The notes below the pieces were generated by a model that searched no databases, had not been told where the DNA came from, and was given only the letters and a program-made list of their open reading frames with translations. DNA of 64,000 bases, taken from assembly GCA_016756725.1 (NCBI GenBank), contig JAESII010000007.1:124001-188000 (forward strand), in the 5' to 3' direction. Both the position numbers and the translations under genes were made by a program. Every line of letters begins with the position of its first letter. Position 1 is the first letter of the stretch. Shown piece by piece: positions 45,257 to 55,728 of the stretch. This DNA comes from Synergistaceae bacterium (GTDB lineage Bacteria > Synergistota > Synergistia > Synergistales > Aminithiophilaceae).

Positions 45257-46441
45257 TCAAAGGGCCACCCCTTTATCCTTGTGGACCATCTCACCGTCGA
45301 TGAAGGTAGCCACAGCGACGGTCCGGTAGTGGAAGGGATCGCCCGTCCAGAGGACCAGATCGGCCCGTTTGCCCCCCTCAAGGCTACCCAGTTCCTCGTC
45401 CAGCCCCAGATGTTCGGCAGCATTCATCGTCAGAGCCTCCAGGGCCGCATCGGCGTCAAGACCTGATCGGACTGCCTCAGCAGCCTGAGCCAGGGCAAAG
45501 CGGATGGGAATGACGGGGTGATCGGTCGTCAGGGAAAGGTGAACGCCGGCCTGGTGGAGTCTGGCGGCATCGCCGATCTCAAGCCGGGCCAGCTCCAGCT
45601 TGGGCCGTGACGAAAGGGCCGGGCCATAGGCCACGGGAATGGCCTTCTCCTTCAGGACCGAGGCGATGGACAGGCCTTCCGTGCCATGTTCCAGAGTCAG
45701 CTTCAGGCCGAACTCATCGGCGATGCGCAGAGCCGTCATCATGTCATCGGCCCTGTGGGCATGAACGCGAAGGGGCAGCTTGCCCTCAAGGACCGGCAGC
45801 AGCGCCTCGGCCTTCACGTCACGGTCCAGACCCTTATCCTCGTCCTGACGATGAAGCTTTTCTCCGTAGTGACGGGCCTTGAGGAGAGCCTCCCGCAAGG
45901 TCGCCGCGACGGCCATGCGCGTCGACGGGGACGCCTTCTGAGCCTTGTAGACATTTTTGGGATTCTCGCCGAAGGCCGCCTTCATCGCCGACGGAGCCAG
46001 ACGGACCATAGCATCGACGACCGTTCCGGCCGTCTTCAGCACCGCGCCCTGGCCGCCGATGACATTGGCGCTGCCCGGAAGGACCTGGACCGTCGTCACC
46101 CCGGCCTGTCGGGCCTCGGCGAAGGCCCGATCGACGGGATTGATGGCGTCGATGACACGCAGATGAGGCGTCACGGGATGGGTCATCTCGTTGCCGCTGC
46201 CCTCGTCCTCGGGGATTCCCTCCTCCCAGAGGCCCAGGTGAGTGTGAACGTCGATGAGCCCCGCCGTGATCCAGAAGGGTTCGGCATCGATGACCCGGTA
46301 GGCCCCTTCATCATCGATGAGGGAATCGAGATCGGTCGCAAGGCCAGCGATGCGCCCCTTCTCGACGAGCAGATGCACGCGCTCCCTCGTCTTCTTTCTG
46401 CCGTCCCAGAGGAGGCCGTTGCGGAGCAGAAAACGGGTCAC
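45257..46441 (-). CDS. amidohydrolase, imidazolonepropionase-like
   Basis: A 394-residue metal-dependent hydrolase. Metal ligands appear in DVHTHLGLWEEG, LRVHAHRADD, LEHGTEG and LTTDHPVIP. The C-terminal GGKRADLVLWTGDPF is typical of imidazolonepropionase/dipeptidase-like amidohydrolases. The substrate is unknown, perhaps a cyclic amide or peptide. It starts with GTG immediately after the YbjN-like gene, suggesting an operon. Confidence 0.9.
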   Translation of the reverse strand: MTRFLLRNGLLWDGRKKTRERVHLLVEKGRIAGLATDLDSLIDDEGAYRVIDAEPFWITAGLIDVHTHLGLWEEGIPEDEGSGNEMTHPVTPHLRVIDAINPVDRAFAEARQAGVTTVQVLPGSANVIGGQGAVLKTAGTVVDAMVRLAPSAMKAAFGENPKNVYKAQKASPSTRMAVAATLREALLKARHYGEKLHRQDEDKGLDRDVKAEALLPVLEGKLPLRVHAHRADDMMTALRIADEFGLKLTLEHGTEGLSIASVLKEKAIPVAYGPALSSRPKLELARLEIGDAARLHQAGVHLSLTTDHPVIPIRFALAQAAEAVRSGLDADAALEALTMNAAEHLGLDEELGSLEGGKRADLVLWTGDPFHYRTVAVATFIDGEMVHKDKGVAL

Positions 46442-46906
46442 TTAAAGGACCTCCTTGACAAAGCGCTCGAGGGAGATCCGACAGGTCGTCAGAAAATCGA
46501 TCACCCGCGCCCGCGTCACCCCGCCGGCCAGATCGAGATCGAGCTCCAGATGGGGATCGCCGTCACTGTCGATGTAGGCCCGGGAGAAACGCATCCCTTC
46601 GTTCCAGGCGTTGACGCTGCGCAAGGTAGCATCCGTATCGGCCCACCCGCAGTGGAACTGAATGCTCTCACCTCCGTCGGCGACGAACATCTGCACCGAG
46701 TAGCCCATCATCTTGAAGTGACAGACGTCATTGCCGGCATCAAGATCCGTCTGGTAACCCTCGGTCCGCAGAAGATCACGGACCTCGAACAGGGAAAGGC
46801 GTCGGTGAATGATATCGGACGCCTCCAAAGGCAGAGCCGAAATGAGGCAGCTGAGCAGACCAAGGCAAAGGGCAAAAAGGACAACAGGCGAACCGCGACG
46901 CTTCAT
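46442..46906 (-). CDS. secreted YbjN-domain protein
   Basis: A 154-residue protein with an N-terminal signal peptide (SPVVLFALCLGLLSCLISA), perhaps with a lipobox-like cysteine. A YbjN-like domain follows (SLFEVRDLLRTEGYQTDL, SVNAWNEGMRFSRAYIDSDGDPHLE). YbjN proteins are chaperone- or regulator-like with no enzyme role known. The ATG at 46906 has GAGGAGG; the track start (47101) runs into the tRNA region. Confidence 0.85.
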   Translation of the reverse strand: MKRRGSPVVLFALCLGLLSCLISALPLEASDIIHRRLSLFEVRDLLRTEGYQTDLDAGNDVCHFKMMGYSVQMFVADGGESIQFHCGWADTDATLRSVNAWNEGMRFSRAYIDSDGDPHLELDLDLAGGVTRARVIDFLTTCRISLERFVKEVL

Positions 46907-47022
46907 GAGGAGCCTCCTCTCGAATTCCCCCTCTCCGGGAGGGGATGCTTTTTTATCATACCCCAGAGGCCCGGCCTGGGCGAGATGGCCCCGTTCGCTG
47001 TCAGATCCTCTGTGGCTGGCAC

Positions 47023-47062
47023 AAAAAACGACCGCCCAGGCCGGTAAGGACCTGGGCGGTCG
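47023..47062 (-). terminator. terminator of the tRNA-Cys/tRNA-Asn transcript
   Basis: Perfect 12-base arms around a ten-base loop followed on the minus strand by TTTTTT, ten bases after tRNA-Asn. Confidence 0.85.
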
Positions 47063-47071
47063 AACGAATTC

Positions 47072-47147
47072 TGGCTCCTCGGGCAGGACTCGAACCTGCA
47101 ACCTAGTGGTTAACAGCCACCCGCTCTGCCTATTGAGCTACCGAGGA
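47072..47147 (-). tRNA. tRNA-Asn (GTT)
   Basis: 76 bases with encoded CCA. Acceptor TCCTCGG/CCGAGGA pairs; the anticodon loop CTGTTAA gives GTT. GGTTCGAGTCC T-arm is canonical. Confidence 0.97.
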
Positions 47148-47189
47148 ATGCGATAAAAGTGACTTCGAGAAGGACGGTGCCGAAAAAAT

Positions 47190-47263
47190 TGGAGGCGGCA
47201 CCCGGATTCGAACCGGGGATAAAGGATTTGCAGTCCTCTGCCTTACCACTTGGCTATGCCGCC
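47190..47263 (-). tRNA. tRNA-Cys (GCA)
   Basis: 74 bases with encoded CCA. Acceptor GGCGGCA/TGCCGCC; anticodon loop CTGCAAA gives GCA. It is transcribed before tRNA-Asn. Confidence 0.97.
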
Positions 47264-47327
47264 CCGTTTCGTTATCGGTAAGGCTACATTCTCAAGGAAT
47301 CTCGGCCTTTTCTGCACCGCAGAGCCC

Positions 47328-47356
47328 ATTCTACAGGGGCTCTGCGCCTGGGTCAA
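47328..47356 (-). promoter_or_regulatory. promoter of the tRNA-Cys/Asn unit
   Basis: Minus strand TTGACC, 17 bases, TAGAAT. An inverted repeat CGCAGAGCCC...GGGCTCTGCG (47318-47346) overlaps the -10 box. Confidence 0.65.
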
Positions 47357-47720
47357 GCCCCATTAGGCCTCATTCTCCCCTGATTCCGCAATCAATACCC
47401 GTCACGTTACCCTGAAACGGAGTCGGTCTTCAATCCTCTATTGTTTTGCTCTCCACCTGTCTTTGAAAGAGGCGAGCTTCTTCCCATCATCCTCAAAGGT
47501 GACCCGGGAGTGCAATTTCTCCGAAAAAGCATCACAAAAGCAACGCAGCCTAAGCATGTCCTCTTTCGCAAGGAGGGGACCCCACGCTGTGCCCGATCTG
47601 TCCGGTCAACAACAGCCCTTCGTCATAGAAGGTTAAACCAACCCCATCCTCGTCTCTGCAATCCAAGGGGAAAGACCCTGCTCTTCATCGGTCGCGGAGA
47701 CAGGAGGACAGCCTTGAAAG
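47357..47720. other. gene-poor, lower-GC stretch
   Basis: About 360 bases before the activator operon. The only ORF (47441-47755) has no recognisable protein features, an atypical composition and no ribosome site. I see no RNA gene or mobile-element end here. Confidence 0.5.
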
Positions 47721-47749
47721 TTGACATCGTTTTCGAGAAAAGCTATCCT
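47721..47749 (+). promoter_or_regulatory. promoter of the activator-dehydratase-ABC operon
   Basis: TTGACA, 17-base spacer, TATCCT, ending 44 bases before the first start codon. Confidence 0.7.
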
Positions 47750-47757
47750 TCCTGATA

Positions 47758-47781
47758 ATAATCGATAGCTATTTCGATTAT
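47758..47781. promoter_or_regulatory. operator-like inverted repeat
   Basis: ATAATCGA and TCGATTAT are perfect eight-base arms eight bases apart, just after the -10 box, where a repressor would block transcription. No regulator gene is adjacent. Confidence 0.6.
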
Positions 47782-47792
47782 AAGGGGAGTGA

Positions 47793-48560
47793 ATGGCGAT
47801 CGTTTCTCAAGTCATCGGCATTGATATCGGCTCCGTCGGGGCCAAGGGCGTTCTTTTCGACGGCTCCATTGCGGCCAGCGCCATCGTTCCTACGGGGTGG
47901 GACATGAAAGAGACGTCCCGGTCCCTTCTGTCTTCCCTTGCGGGGGGTAAAGATGTGACGGCTCTTCCCCTCGTCGCCACAGGATACGGCCGTAACGCCG
48001 TCGAAGGGGCAAGGAGGACGATGACGGAGATCACCTGCCATGCCAGAGGCGTTCGCTTCCTTCACGGAGAGGCCAGGACGGTTCTTGACATCGGCGGACA
48101 GGACAGCAAGGTCATCGGACTGGACCGGTCGGGGAAAGTGGTTGATTTCGCCATGAATGACCGCTGTGCCGCCGGGACGGGGCGTTTTCTTCAAATGATG
48201 GCTCATCGTCTTGATTACAGCCTTGACGACGTGAAGGCCCTGAGCTGTGACGGTGAGGTGCAGCCTCTGACGAGCATGTGCGCCGTCTTCGCCGAGACGG
48301 AAGTGGTGGCCCATATTGCCCGCGGCGTGCCCCGGGAAGCGCTGCTTCGTGGAATCCTGCGAGCCATCGCAGCCCGCGCAGCGGCGATGGTGACAAAAAC
48401 GGGCCTGACAGAGCCTCTCTTCTTCTCGGGGGGACTCTCGCGCATCGGCAGCCTGGCAACGCTGATCGGCCGCGAGCTGAAAACGGAGGTCGCCGTCCAC
48501 GGCCGGTCGCCCCTGGCGGGAGCTATCGGTGCAGCCCTGATCGCCTGGGAGGAGCGCTGA
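47793..48560 (+). CDS. BadF/HgdC-family ATP-dependent activator (dehydratase or double-cubane reductase component)
   Basis: A 255-residue ASKHA-fold ATPase of the 2-hydroxyacyl-CoA dehydratase activator family (E. coli YjiL-like). Nucleotide motifs are IGIDIGSVGAKGVLFDG and TVLDIGGQDSKVI. Two cysteine regions (NDRCAAGTGRFLQ and TSMCAVFAETEVV) supply the [4Fe-4S] cluster bridging the dimer. It uses ATP to drive low-potential electrons into its partner, the next gene. An AAGGGGAG site precedes its ATG. It is the first gene of a five-gene operon. Confidence 0.93.
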   Translation: MAIVSQVIGIDIGSVGAKGVLFDGSIAASAIVPTGWDMKETSRSLLSSLAGGKDVTALPLVATGYGRNAVEGARRTMTEITCHARGVRFLHGEARTVLDIGGQDSKVIGLDRSGKVVDFAMNDRCAAGTGRFLQMMAHRLDYSLDDVKALSCDGEVQPLTSMCAVFAETEVVAHIARGVPREALLRGILRAIAARAAAMVTKTGLTEPLFFSGGLSRIGSLATLIGRELKTEVAVHGRSPLAGAIGAALIAWEER

Positions 48561-48561
48561 G

Positions 48562-49695
48562 ATGGGTCCCATAGCGGCGATCGTCGATGAGGTGCGGCGC
48601 CATCGCGACGACGGAATCCTGCAGATCAAGGAGGCTCATGAGAAGGGCATTCCCATCGTCGGCACCTACTGCGGCTACATGCCCTGGGAGATCATCGACG
48701 CCGCCGGGGCCATCGCCGTGAGCCTCTGTGCCAAAAGCGACGAGGCCATTCCCGCCGCAGAGGAACATCTCCCCCGCAACCTCTGCCCCCTCGTGAAGTC
48801 CAGCTACGGCCACGCCTTGAGAGGAAGCTGTCCCTATTTTCATTTTTGCGACCTCATCGTGGCCGAGACCACCTGCGACGGCAAGAAGAAGATGTACGAG
48901 CTCCTGGACCGGATCAAGCCCGTCCACCTCGTCCAAATTCCCCAGAGACAGGACAGGCCGGAAGATCTTGCACTGATGAAGTCCGAATTCAACCGCGTCT
49001 GCCGCCGCCTTGAGACTCTGACGGGCAGGCCCGTCACGGACGAGGCTTTGGCCGCCTCGGTGGCCCTCCGCAACCGTGAGCGCCGCGGCCTCAGGGCCCT
49101 CTGGGATCTATCGCGCCGGGATAATCCCCCCCTCACAGGATGGGAGGTCCAGGAGATCACCGACTACATCCAGTATCACTTTGACAAGAAACAGGCCCTC
49201 GTCTGGCTCGAAGGGGTGACGGAGACCCTGAGGCAGACCGAACCGGAAAGGGATCTTTCCGCGAAGCCCCGCGTTCTCGTCACGGGATGCCCCATCGGCG
49301 GCGTCATGAAGACCCTCAAGACCCTCGAAGAATCCGGTGCCCTCGTGGTATGCTTCGAGAACTGCGGCGGCCAGAAGGAACCGCTGAAAGCCGTCGACGA
49401 AGCAAAGGACGTCATGGGGGCCCTGGCGGAGAAATACCTGACCATCGGCTGTTCCGTGATGAGTCCCAATCCCCACCGGATGGAAGCCCTGGAGAGACTG
49501 ATCGACGAATACGATGTGGACGGCGTCGTCGAGATCGTCCTGACGGCCTGTCATACCTACGCCATCGAAAGCCACTCCATCCGCGAACGGGTCCAATCTC
49601 TGGGCAAGCGCTATCTCGCCGTCGGGACGGACTACTCTCCCGGCGACAGAGAACAGCTGGCAACACGAATGGGCGCTTTTGTCGAAATGCTCTGA
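48562..49695 (+). CDS. HgdB/YjiM-like 2-hydroxyacyl-CoA dehydratase-family or double-cubane cluster protein
   Basis: A 377-residue single-chain homologue of the dehydratase D/B subunits. Conserved cysteine contexts are GTYCGYMPWE, NLCPLVKSSYG, GSCPYFHFCDLIVAETTCDGKKK, VTGCPIGG, CFENCGGQKE and TACHTYAIES. A lone subunit plus one activator is the arrangement of double-cubane cluster proteins (Carboxydothermus) and of E. coli YjiM-YjiL, rather than of two-subunit dehydratases. Substrate unknown. It starts two bases after the activator stop. Confidence 0.9.
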   Translation: MGPIAAIVDEVRRHRDDGILQIKEAHEKGIPIVGTYCGYMPWEIIDAAGAIAVSLCAKSDEAIPAAEEHLPRNLCPLVKSSYGHALRGSCPYFHFCDLIVAETTCDGKKKMYELLDRIKPVHLVQIPQRQDRPEDLALMKSEFNRVCRRLETLTGRPVTDEALAASVALRNRERRGLRALWDLSRRDNPPLTGWEVQEITDYIQYHFDKKQALVWLEGVTETLRQTEPERDLSAKPRVLVTGCPIGGVMKTLKTLEESGALVVCFENCGGQKEPLKAVDEAKDVMGALAEKYLTIGCSVMSPNPHRMEALERLIDEYDVDGVVEIVLTACHTYAIESHSIRERVQSLGKRYLAVGTDYSPGDREQLATRMGAFVEML

Positions 49696-49744
49696 TCGGG
49701 GCATGGAATGCCTCACTCAATTGAACGAGAAAGGAAGAGAGAAC

Positions 49745-50728
49745 ATGATGAAGAGACTGGCGGCAACAGCAGCTTTTCTGGTTTTGGCGGCGACGATGGC
49801 CTTCGCTGAGACCCAACCGAGCGGCAAGGGCATGAAGGTCTGGTTCGACGGAGGCGGTTCCGTCGGTGAACCTTACACGACGATCGTCGTGAACGGTGCC
49901 AGGCAGGCGGCCACGGACCTCGGCGTCGAACTGACCATCGTCTACTCCGATTGGAACGCCGAGAAAATGCTGGAAAACTTCAAGAACGGCCTGGCCGCGG
50001 AGCCTACCGGTTTCGTCGTCATGGGACACCCAGGCGACGATGCCTTCGAACCCCTCATCGACGAGGCTTTTTCGAAGGGCATGATCGTCACTGCTGTCGA
50101 CACGGAACTGCCACGGCTTCAGGCGAAATATCAGTCCCGCGGTTTCGGCTACATCGGCCCCGACGGATGGAAACAGGGCGAGGATATGGCCAAAGAGATC
50201 CTGCGGCGCCGTGATTTCAAGAAAGGAGACAAGGCCTTCGTCTGGGGCCTCAAGCGCCTCGAGAGCCGCGGCCGTCGGGCCCGGGCCATCCTCCAGGTCT
50301 TCGAGGAGGCGGGACTCAAGGTGGATTACCTGGAGATCTCCGACGAGATCAACCGCGACGTCTCTCTCGGTGCACCGGTTCTCACGGGCTATCTGGCCGC
50401 CAATCCCGACTGCAAGGTCATCGTCGTCGATCATGGCGCCCTGACGGGTCAGATGGAGAACTTCCTCCGCGCCGCCGGACTGAAGCCGGGCGAGATCTAC
50501 GCCACAGGCTTCAGCCTCAATCCCGCCACGGCGGCTTCCATCGAGAGCGGCTACCTGAACCTCGTCTCCGAGGCACAGCCCTACCTGATGGGCTACCTCA
50601 GCGTCGTCCAGATCGTCCAGACGGCCAAATACGGCTTCGGCGGCCTCGTCGTCGACACCGGCGGCGGCTACGTCTCGCAAGAGAACATCGCTGCCGTGGC
50701 CCCTCTGGCGAAAGAAGGCATCCGCTGA
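49745..50728 (+). CDS. periplasmic sugar-type ABC substrate-binding protein
   Basis: A 327-residue periplasmic binding protein. It has a signal peptide (MMKRLAATAAFLVLAATMAFA) and the two-lobe fold of the ribose/galactose (Peripla_BP_4) class: YTTIVVNGARQAATDLGVEL, GFVVMGHPGDDAFEPLIDEAF, and GFSLNPATAASIESGYLNLV. Ligand cannot be predicted. AAGGAAGAGAG precedes the ATG at 49745. It follows the dehydratase-like gene by 49 bases; an internal terminator after it probably makes it the most abundant product. Confidence 0.92.
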   Translation: MMKRLAATAAFLVLAATMAFAETQPSGKGMKVWFDGGGSVGEPYTTIVVNGARQAATDLGVELTIVYSDWNAEKMLENFKNGLAAEPTGFVVMGHPGDDAFEPLIDEAFSKGMIVTAVDTELPRLQAKYQSRGFGYIGPDGWKQGEDMAKEILRRRDFKKGDKAFVWGLKRLESRGRRARAILQVFEEAGLKVDYLEISDEINRDVSLGAPVLTGYLAANPDCKVIVVDHGALTGQMENFLRAAGLKPGEIYATGFSLNPATAASIESGYLNLVSEAQPYLMGYLSVVQIVQTAKYGFGGLVVDTGGGYVSQENIAAVAPLAKEGIR

Positions 50729-50760
50729 AGCTCCCCTATCACTGAAAATGCAATATACTC

Positions 50761-50791
50761 GGTGCGGGGGAACCTACCCCGCACCTTTTTT
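50761..50791 (+). terminator. intra-operon terminator after the binding protein
   Basis: GGTGCGGGG / CCCCGCACC hairpin with seven-base loop and six Ts. It should allow partial read-through to the ATPase and permease. Confidence 0.8.
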
Positions 50792-50814
50792 GTGATCATC
50801 ACAGGAGGATGAGG

Positions 50815-51570
50815 ATGGAACCAGCGGTGACGATGAGAGGCATCACAAAATCCTTCGGCCCCATCCACGCCCTGAGAGGCGTCGATCTCGACCTGCAGGC
50901 GGGCGAGGTGCTGGCGCTGCTCGGTGATAACGGGGCCGGTAAATCGACGCTGGTCAAGATCCTTTCGGGCCTTCACGTCCCCGATTCGGGGACGATGACT
51001 CTGGACGGCAAACCCGTCGACTGGAGACGGTACGATGTGGCCCGGGCCCGCGATATGGGCGTCGAGACGGTCTATCAGGAGCGCTCCCTCGGCGAGAAGC
51101 AACCCCTCTGGCGTAACGTCTTCGTCGGCCGCCACCTGAGAAACCGCCTGGGTCTGATCGACGTCAGGCGGGAGAAAGTGGAGACGATGAAGCTTCTTGC
51201 CGACGTGATCGGCTTCCGCGGCGTCGGCCTCCACCCCGAGGCCCGCGTCGCGAGCCTTTCCGGAGGAGAGCGGCAGGGACTGGCCATCGCCCGGGCCATG
51301 TACTTCGACGCGGCCATCATCGTCCTCGACGAGCCGACGACGGCCCTGGGCGTGACGGAGGCCGAGAAGGTCCTCTCCTTCGTCGAGAGGCTCCGAACCG
51401 AGGGGCACAGCTGCCTCTTCGTCAGTCACGAAATGCACCACGTCCACCGCATCGCCGACCGCTTCGCCCTCATGGAACGGGGCCGCATCGCGACAATCCT
51501 CAAAAAAAGCGAGATCAGCCTCAAGGACCTGGCAGAAAAACTTCTGCTCGGCGAGGAGGACAGACCATGA
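50815..51570 (+). CDS. sugar-type ABC transporter ATPase (single domain)
   Basis: A 251-residue ABC ATPase with Walker A GDNGAGKSTLVK, signature SLSGGERQGLAIARAM, Walker B IIVLDEPTTALG and an SHEMHH switch. It has one nucleotide-binding domain, unlike the duplicated RbsA type, similar to FrcA-like systems. ATG at 50815 is six bases after AGGAGG; the track's ATG at 50809 touches it. Confidence 0.93.
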   Translation: MEPAVTMRGITKSFGPIHALRGVDLDLQAGEVLALLGDNGAGKSTLVKILSGLHVPDSGTMTLDGKPVDWRRYDVARARDMGVETVYQERSLGEKQPLWRNVFVGRHLRNRLGLIDVRREKVETMKLLADVIGFRGVGLHPEARVASLSGGERQGLAIARAMYFDAAIIVLDEPTTALGVTEAEKVLSFVERLRTEGHSCLFVSHEMHHVHRIADRFALMERGRIATILKKSEISLKDLAEKLLLGEEDRP

Positions 51571-52535
51571 TCGGCTTTTTCAACTGCTACCGGAGGCAGG
51601 TACTGGTGACTCTTGCCCTGACGGCGCTCTGGGCCGTCTTCACCCTGGCCTCGCCGGCAGCCTTCACGGGCATCCGCATCTACCGCTCCTTCATGTCGAC
51701 CATCCCGGTGACGCTCATCCTCACCTTGGGGATGACCCTTCTCGTCATCCTGGGCGAGATGGATCTGAGCTTCCCCTCCGTCTCGGCTGCGGCGGCCTTC
51801 GTCTTCGCCTCCCTCTACGCCAAGGCCGGCTGGCCGCCGGCGGCGGCCATGGCCCTGGCTCTCGCCTCGGGCGCAGCCATGGGGCTTTTCAACGGCTTTC
51901 TCGTCGTCAAGGTGGGCGTGCCCTCCATCATCGCCACCATCGGCACCCAGTTCTTCTGGCGGGGACTGATCCTCCTCGCCGCCGACGGACTGGCCATCGC
52001 CCTCTCGGCCATCCGCGGCCACTGGATTCACAGCCTCTTCGTGGGCCGCCTCGGTCTCTGGGAGCTCCCGGCTCAGGCCCTCTGGGGGCTGTCCGTGGCC
52101 GTTGTGCTGGGCCTTCTTCTGAACCGGCACCCCTTCGGCGATGCCATCCTCTTCATCGGCGACAACCGCAAGACGGCCGAGATGATGGGAATCTCCGTCG
52201 ACCGGGTCCGCCTGGCCACCTTCACTCTCATGGGGTTTCTCGCCGCCTTCGCCGGCCTTCTGGCCACGCTGGAGCTGAACAACTGGTGGCCCACCCAGGG
52301 AGAGGGCTACATGCTCCTCGTCTTCGCCGCCGTCTTCGTCGGAGGCACCTCGGCCTACGGAGGCCAGGGAACGATTTACGGCTCCTTCGTCGGCGCCATC
52401 CTGATCGGCATCATCGAGGCGGGCATCGTCAGCGCCGGACTCGTCGGCTTCTGGACCCGCTTCATCCACGGCCTGGTGATCATCCTATCCGTCTCGGCCT
52501 ATGCCGGAATGGCCCGGTGGCGGCCCCACGGATGA
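51567..52535 (+). CDS. sugar-type ABC transporter permease
   Basis: A 322-residue RbsC/FrcC-family permease with about eight to ten membrane segments. Typical blocks are MTLLVILGEMDLSFPSVSA, GVPSIIATIGTQFFWRG, IGDNRKTAEMMGISVDRVR and FVGGTSAYGGQGTIYGSFVGA. It overlaps the ATPase gene by ATGA and ends the operon. Confidence 0.93.
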   Translation: MIGFFNCYRRQVLVTLALTALWAVFTLASPAAFTGIRIYRSFMSTIPVTLILTLGMTLLVILGEMDLSFPSVSAAAAFVFASLYAKAGWPPAAAMALALASGAAMGLFNGFLVVKVGVPSIIATIGTQFFWRGLILLAADGLAIALSAIRGHWIHSLFVGRLGLWELPAQALWGLSVAVVLGLLLNRHPFGDAILFIGDNRKTAEMMGISVDRVRLATFTLMGFLAAFAGLLATLELNNWWPTQGEGYMLLVFAAVFVGGTSAYGGQGTIYGSFVGAILIGIIEAGIVSAGLVGFWTRFIHGLVIILSVSAYAGMARWRPHG

Positions 52536-52684
52536 GGTCTCGGGCGAAATCAGGGCCGTGACGGAGGAGGGGTTCCGCAAGCTCCAGCGTCCTCTTGAGG
52601 GATGAATCCTTAAGGCCTACGTCGAGCGCATGGTTCGGTTTCAAAAAAAGCTACGGCGGCACCTACACCGTCTAGGTCACACTG

Positions 52685-52861
52685 ATGAAGGGGGGCAACG
52701 ACGATCCCCAATCGATCGGCAAGATCGGCCAGCTTCTCAAGAGGCCGGTTCCAAACGGCGTCGTTTTCGAGTCCCTGAGGGACGAACGATGTGGGCCCGT
52801 CTGGGGGATCGACGACGACCGGATGGAAGAGCTCAAGAGGGCGATCGGAAAAGACCGCTGA
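52685..52861 (+). pseudogene. small coding-like fragment (58 codons), possibly the end of a broken gene
   Basis: The frame MKGGNDDPQSIGKIGQLLKR...EELKRAIGKDR has strong GC-rich third positions and looks coding. The same frame continues upstream (FGFKKSYGGTYTV) but is cut by a TAG seven bases before the ATG region, and no ribosome site is seen. No family recognised. The rest of the 470-base gap (52536-53005) holds only a tRNA-cluster hairpin. Confidence 0.35.
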
Positions 52862-52968
52862 GGGCTGACGCTTATCCACGGCCAAAAGGGCAGGAGCGAA
52901 AGGGGGAAATCCGTCGGTTGCCCCTGTTTTGCTCCGGCCCTTTAGGCCTTTTTGCACCGGCACAAGCA

Positions 52969-52998
52969 CAAGGCCCAGAGGTTTCCCTCTGGGCCTTG
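52969..52998 (-). terminator. hairpin after the tRNA-Val/Asp/Phe/Gly cluster
   Basis: Perfect 13-base arms with a four-base loop, eight bases after tRNA-Gly on the minus strand. No clear U-tract follows. Confidence 0.6.
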
Positions 52999-53005
52999 GT
53001 CAATC

Positions 53006-53080
53006 TGGAGCGGAAAACGGGATTCGAACCCGCGACCCCAACCTTGGCAAGGTTGTGCTCTACCACTGAGCTATTTCCGC
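53006..53080 (-). tRNA. tRNA-Gly (GCC)
   Basis: 75 bases with encoded CCA; acceptor GCGGAAA/TTTCCGC; anticodon loop TTGCCAA gives GCC. Confidence 0.97.
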
Positions 53081-53096
53081 TTGTCGAGAGGTAAGA

Positions 53097-53172
53097 TGGT
53101 GGCGAGACCCAGAATTGAACTGGGGACACGGGGATTTTCAGTCCCCTGCTCTACCAACTGAGCTATCTCGCC
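53097..53172 (-). tRNA. tRNA-Phe (GAA)
   Basis: 76 bases with CCA; acceptor GGCGAGA/TCTCGCC; anticodon loop CTGAAAA gives GAA. Confidence 0.97.
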
Positions 53173-53192
53173 ATGCACTTTCTCTCAATGTA

Positions 53193-53269
<77 letters not shown>

Positions 53270-53290
53270 GTATTTTGCTTGCAAGGAACT

Positions 53291-53365
53291 TGGTGGGCGG
53301 AGCAGGGATCGAACCTACGACCACCTGCTTGTAAGGCAGGCGCTCTACCGCTGAGCTATCCGCCC
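53291..53365 (-). tRNA. tRNA-Val (TAC)
   Basis: 75 bases with CCA; acceptor GGGCGGA/TCCGCCC; anticodon loop CTTACAA gives TAC. First tRNA of the four-gene cluster. Confidence 0.97.
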
Positions 53366-53368
53366 GTC

Positions 53369-53399
53369 ACACCCAGCGCTCGTGGCGAGCGCAGGGTGT
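53369..53399 (-). repeat. inverted repeat in the tRNA-cluster leader
   Basis: ACACCC-A-GCGCTCG-TGG-CGAGCGC-A-GGGTGT lies directly after the -10 box and before tRNA-Val. The inner stem would form in the 5' leader RNA. Confidence 0.55.
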
Positions 53400-53428
53400 A
53401 GTATATCGAGGCACCGAAGCCTTGTCAA
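53400..53428 (-). promoter_or_regulatory. promoter of the tRNA-Val-Asp-Phe-Gly cluster
   Basis: Minus strand TTGACA, 17 bases, TATACT, about 35 bases before tRNA-Val. Confidence 0.8.
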
Positions 53429-53556
53429 CACCTCCGGCAGCCCCGAAGACGAGGAAAGATTTTTCCGTCGATTCTCCTTTCCTGAAAGGAACCTGGAGGC
53501 TATCCTTGGAGGAGCCCCACAGGTCCACAGGACCGCTGAGAAAAGGAGGAAGGCTG

Positions 53557-55728
<2,172 letters not shown>

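Noticed and set aside
46932-46955. CCCCTC-loop-GAGGGG hairpin with T-run on the plus strand
   Set aside because: No plus-strand gene upstream to terminate; it lies in the 5' region of the minus-strand YbjN-like gene, so function is unclear.
45686-47047. 453-aa plus-strand ORF
   Set aside because: Antisense to the amidohydrolase and YbjN-like genes; no supporting feature.
47441-47755. 104-aa ORF before the activator operon
   Set aside because: No ribosome site, atypical composition, overlaps the promoter; no protein feature.
52630-53094. 154-aa plus-strand ORF running through the tRNA-Gly region
   Set aside because: Reads through a hairpin and the antisense of a tRNA; no coding signal in that frame.
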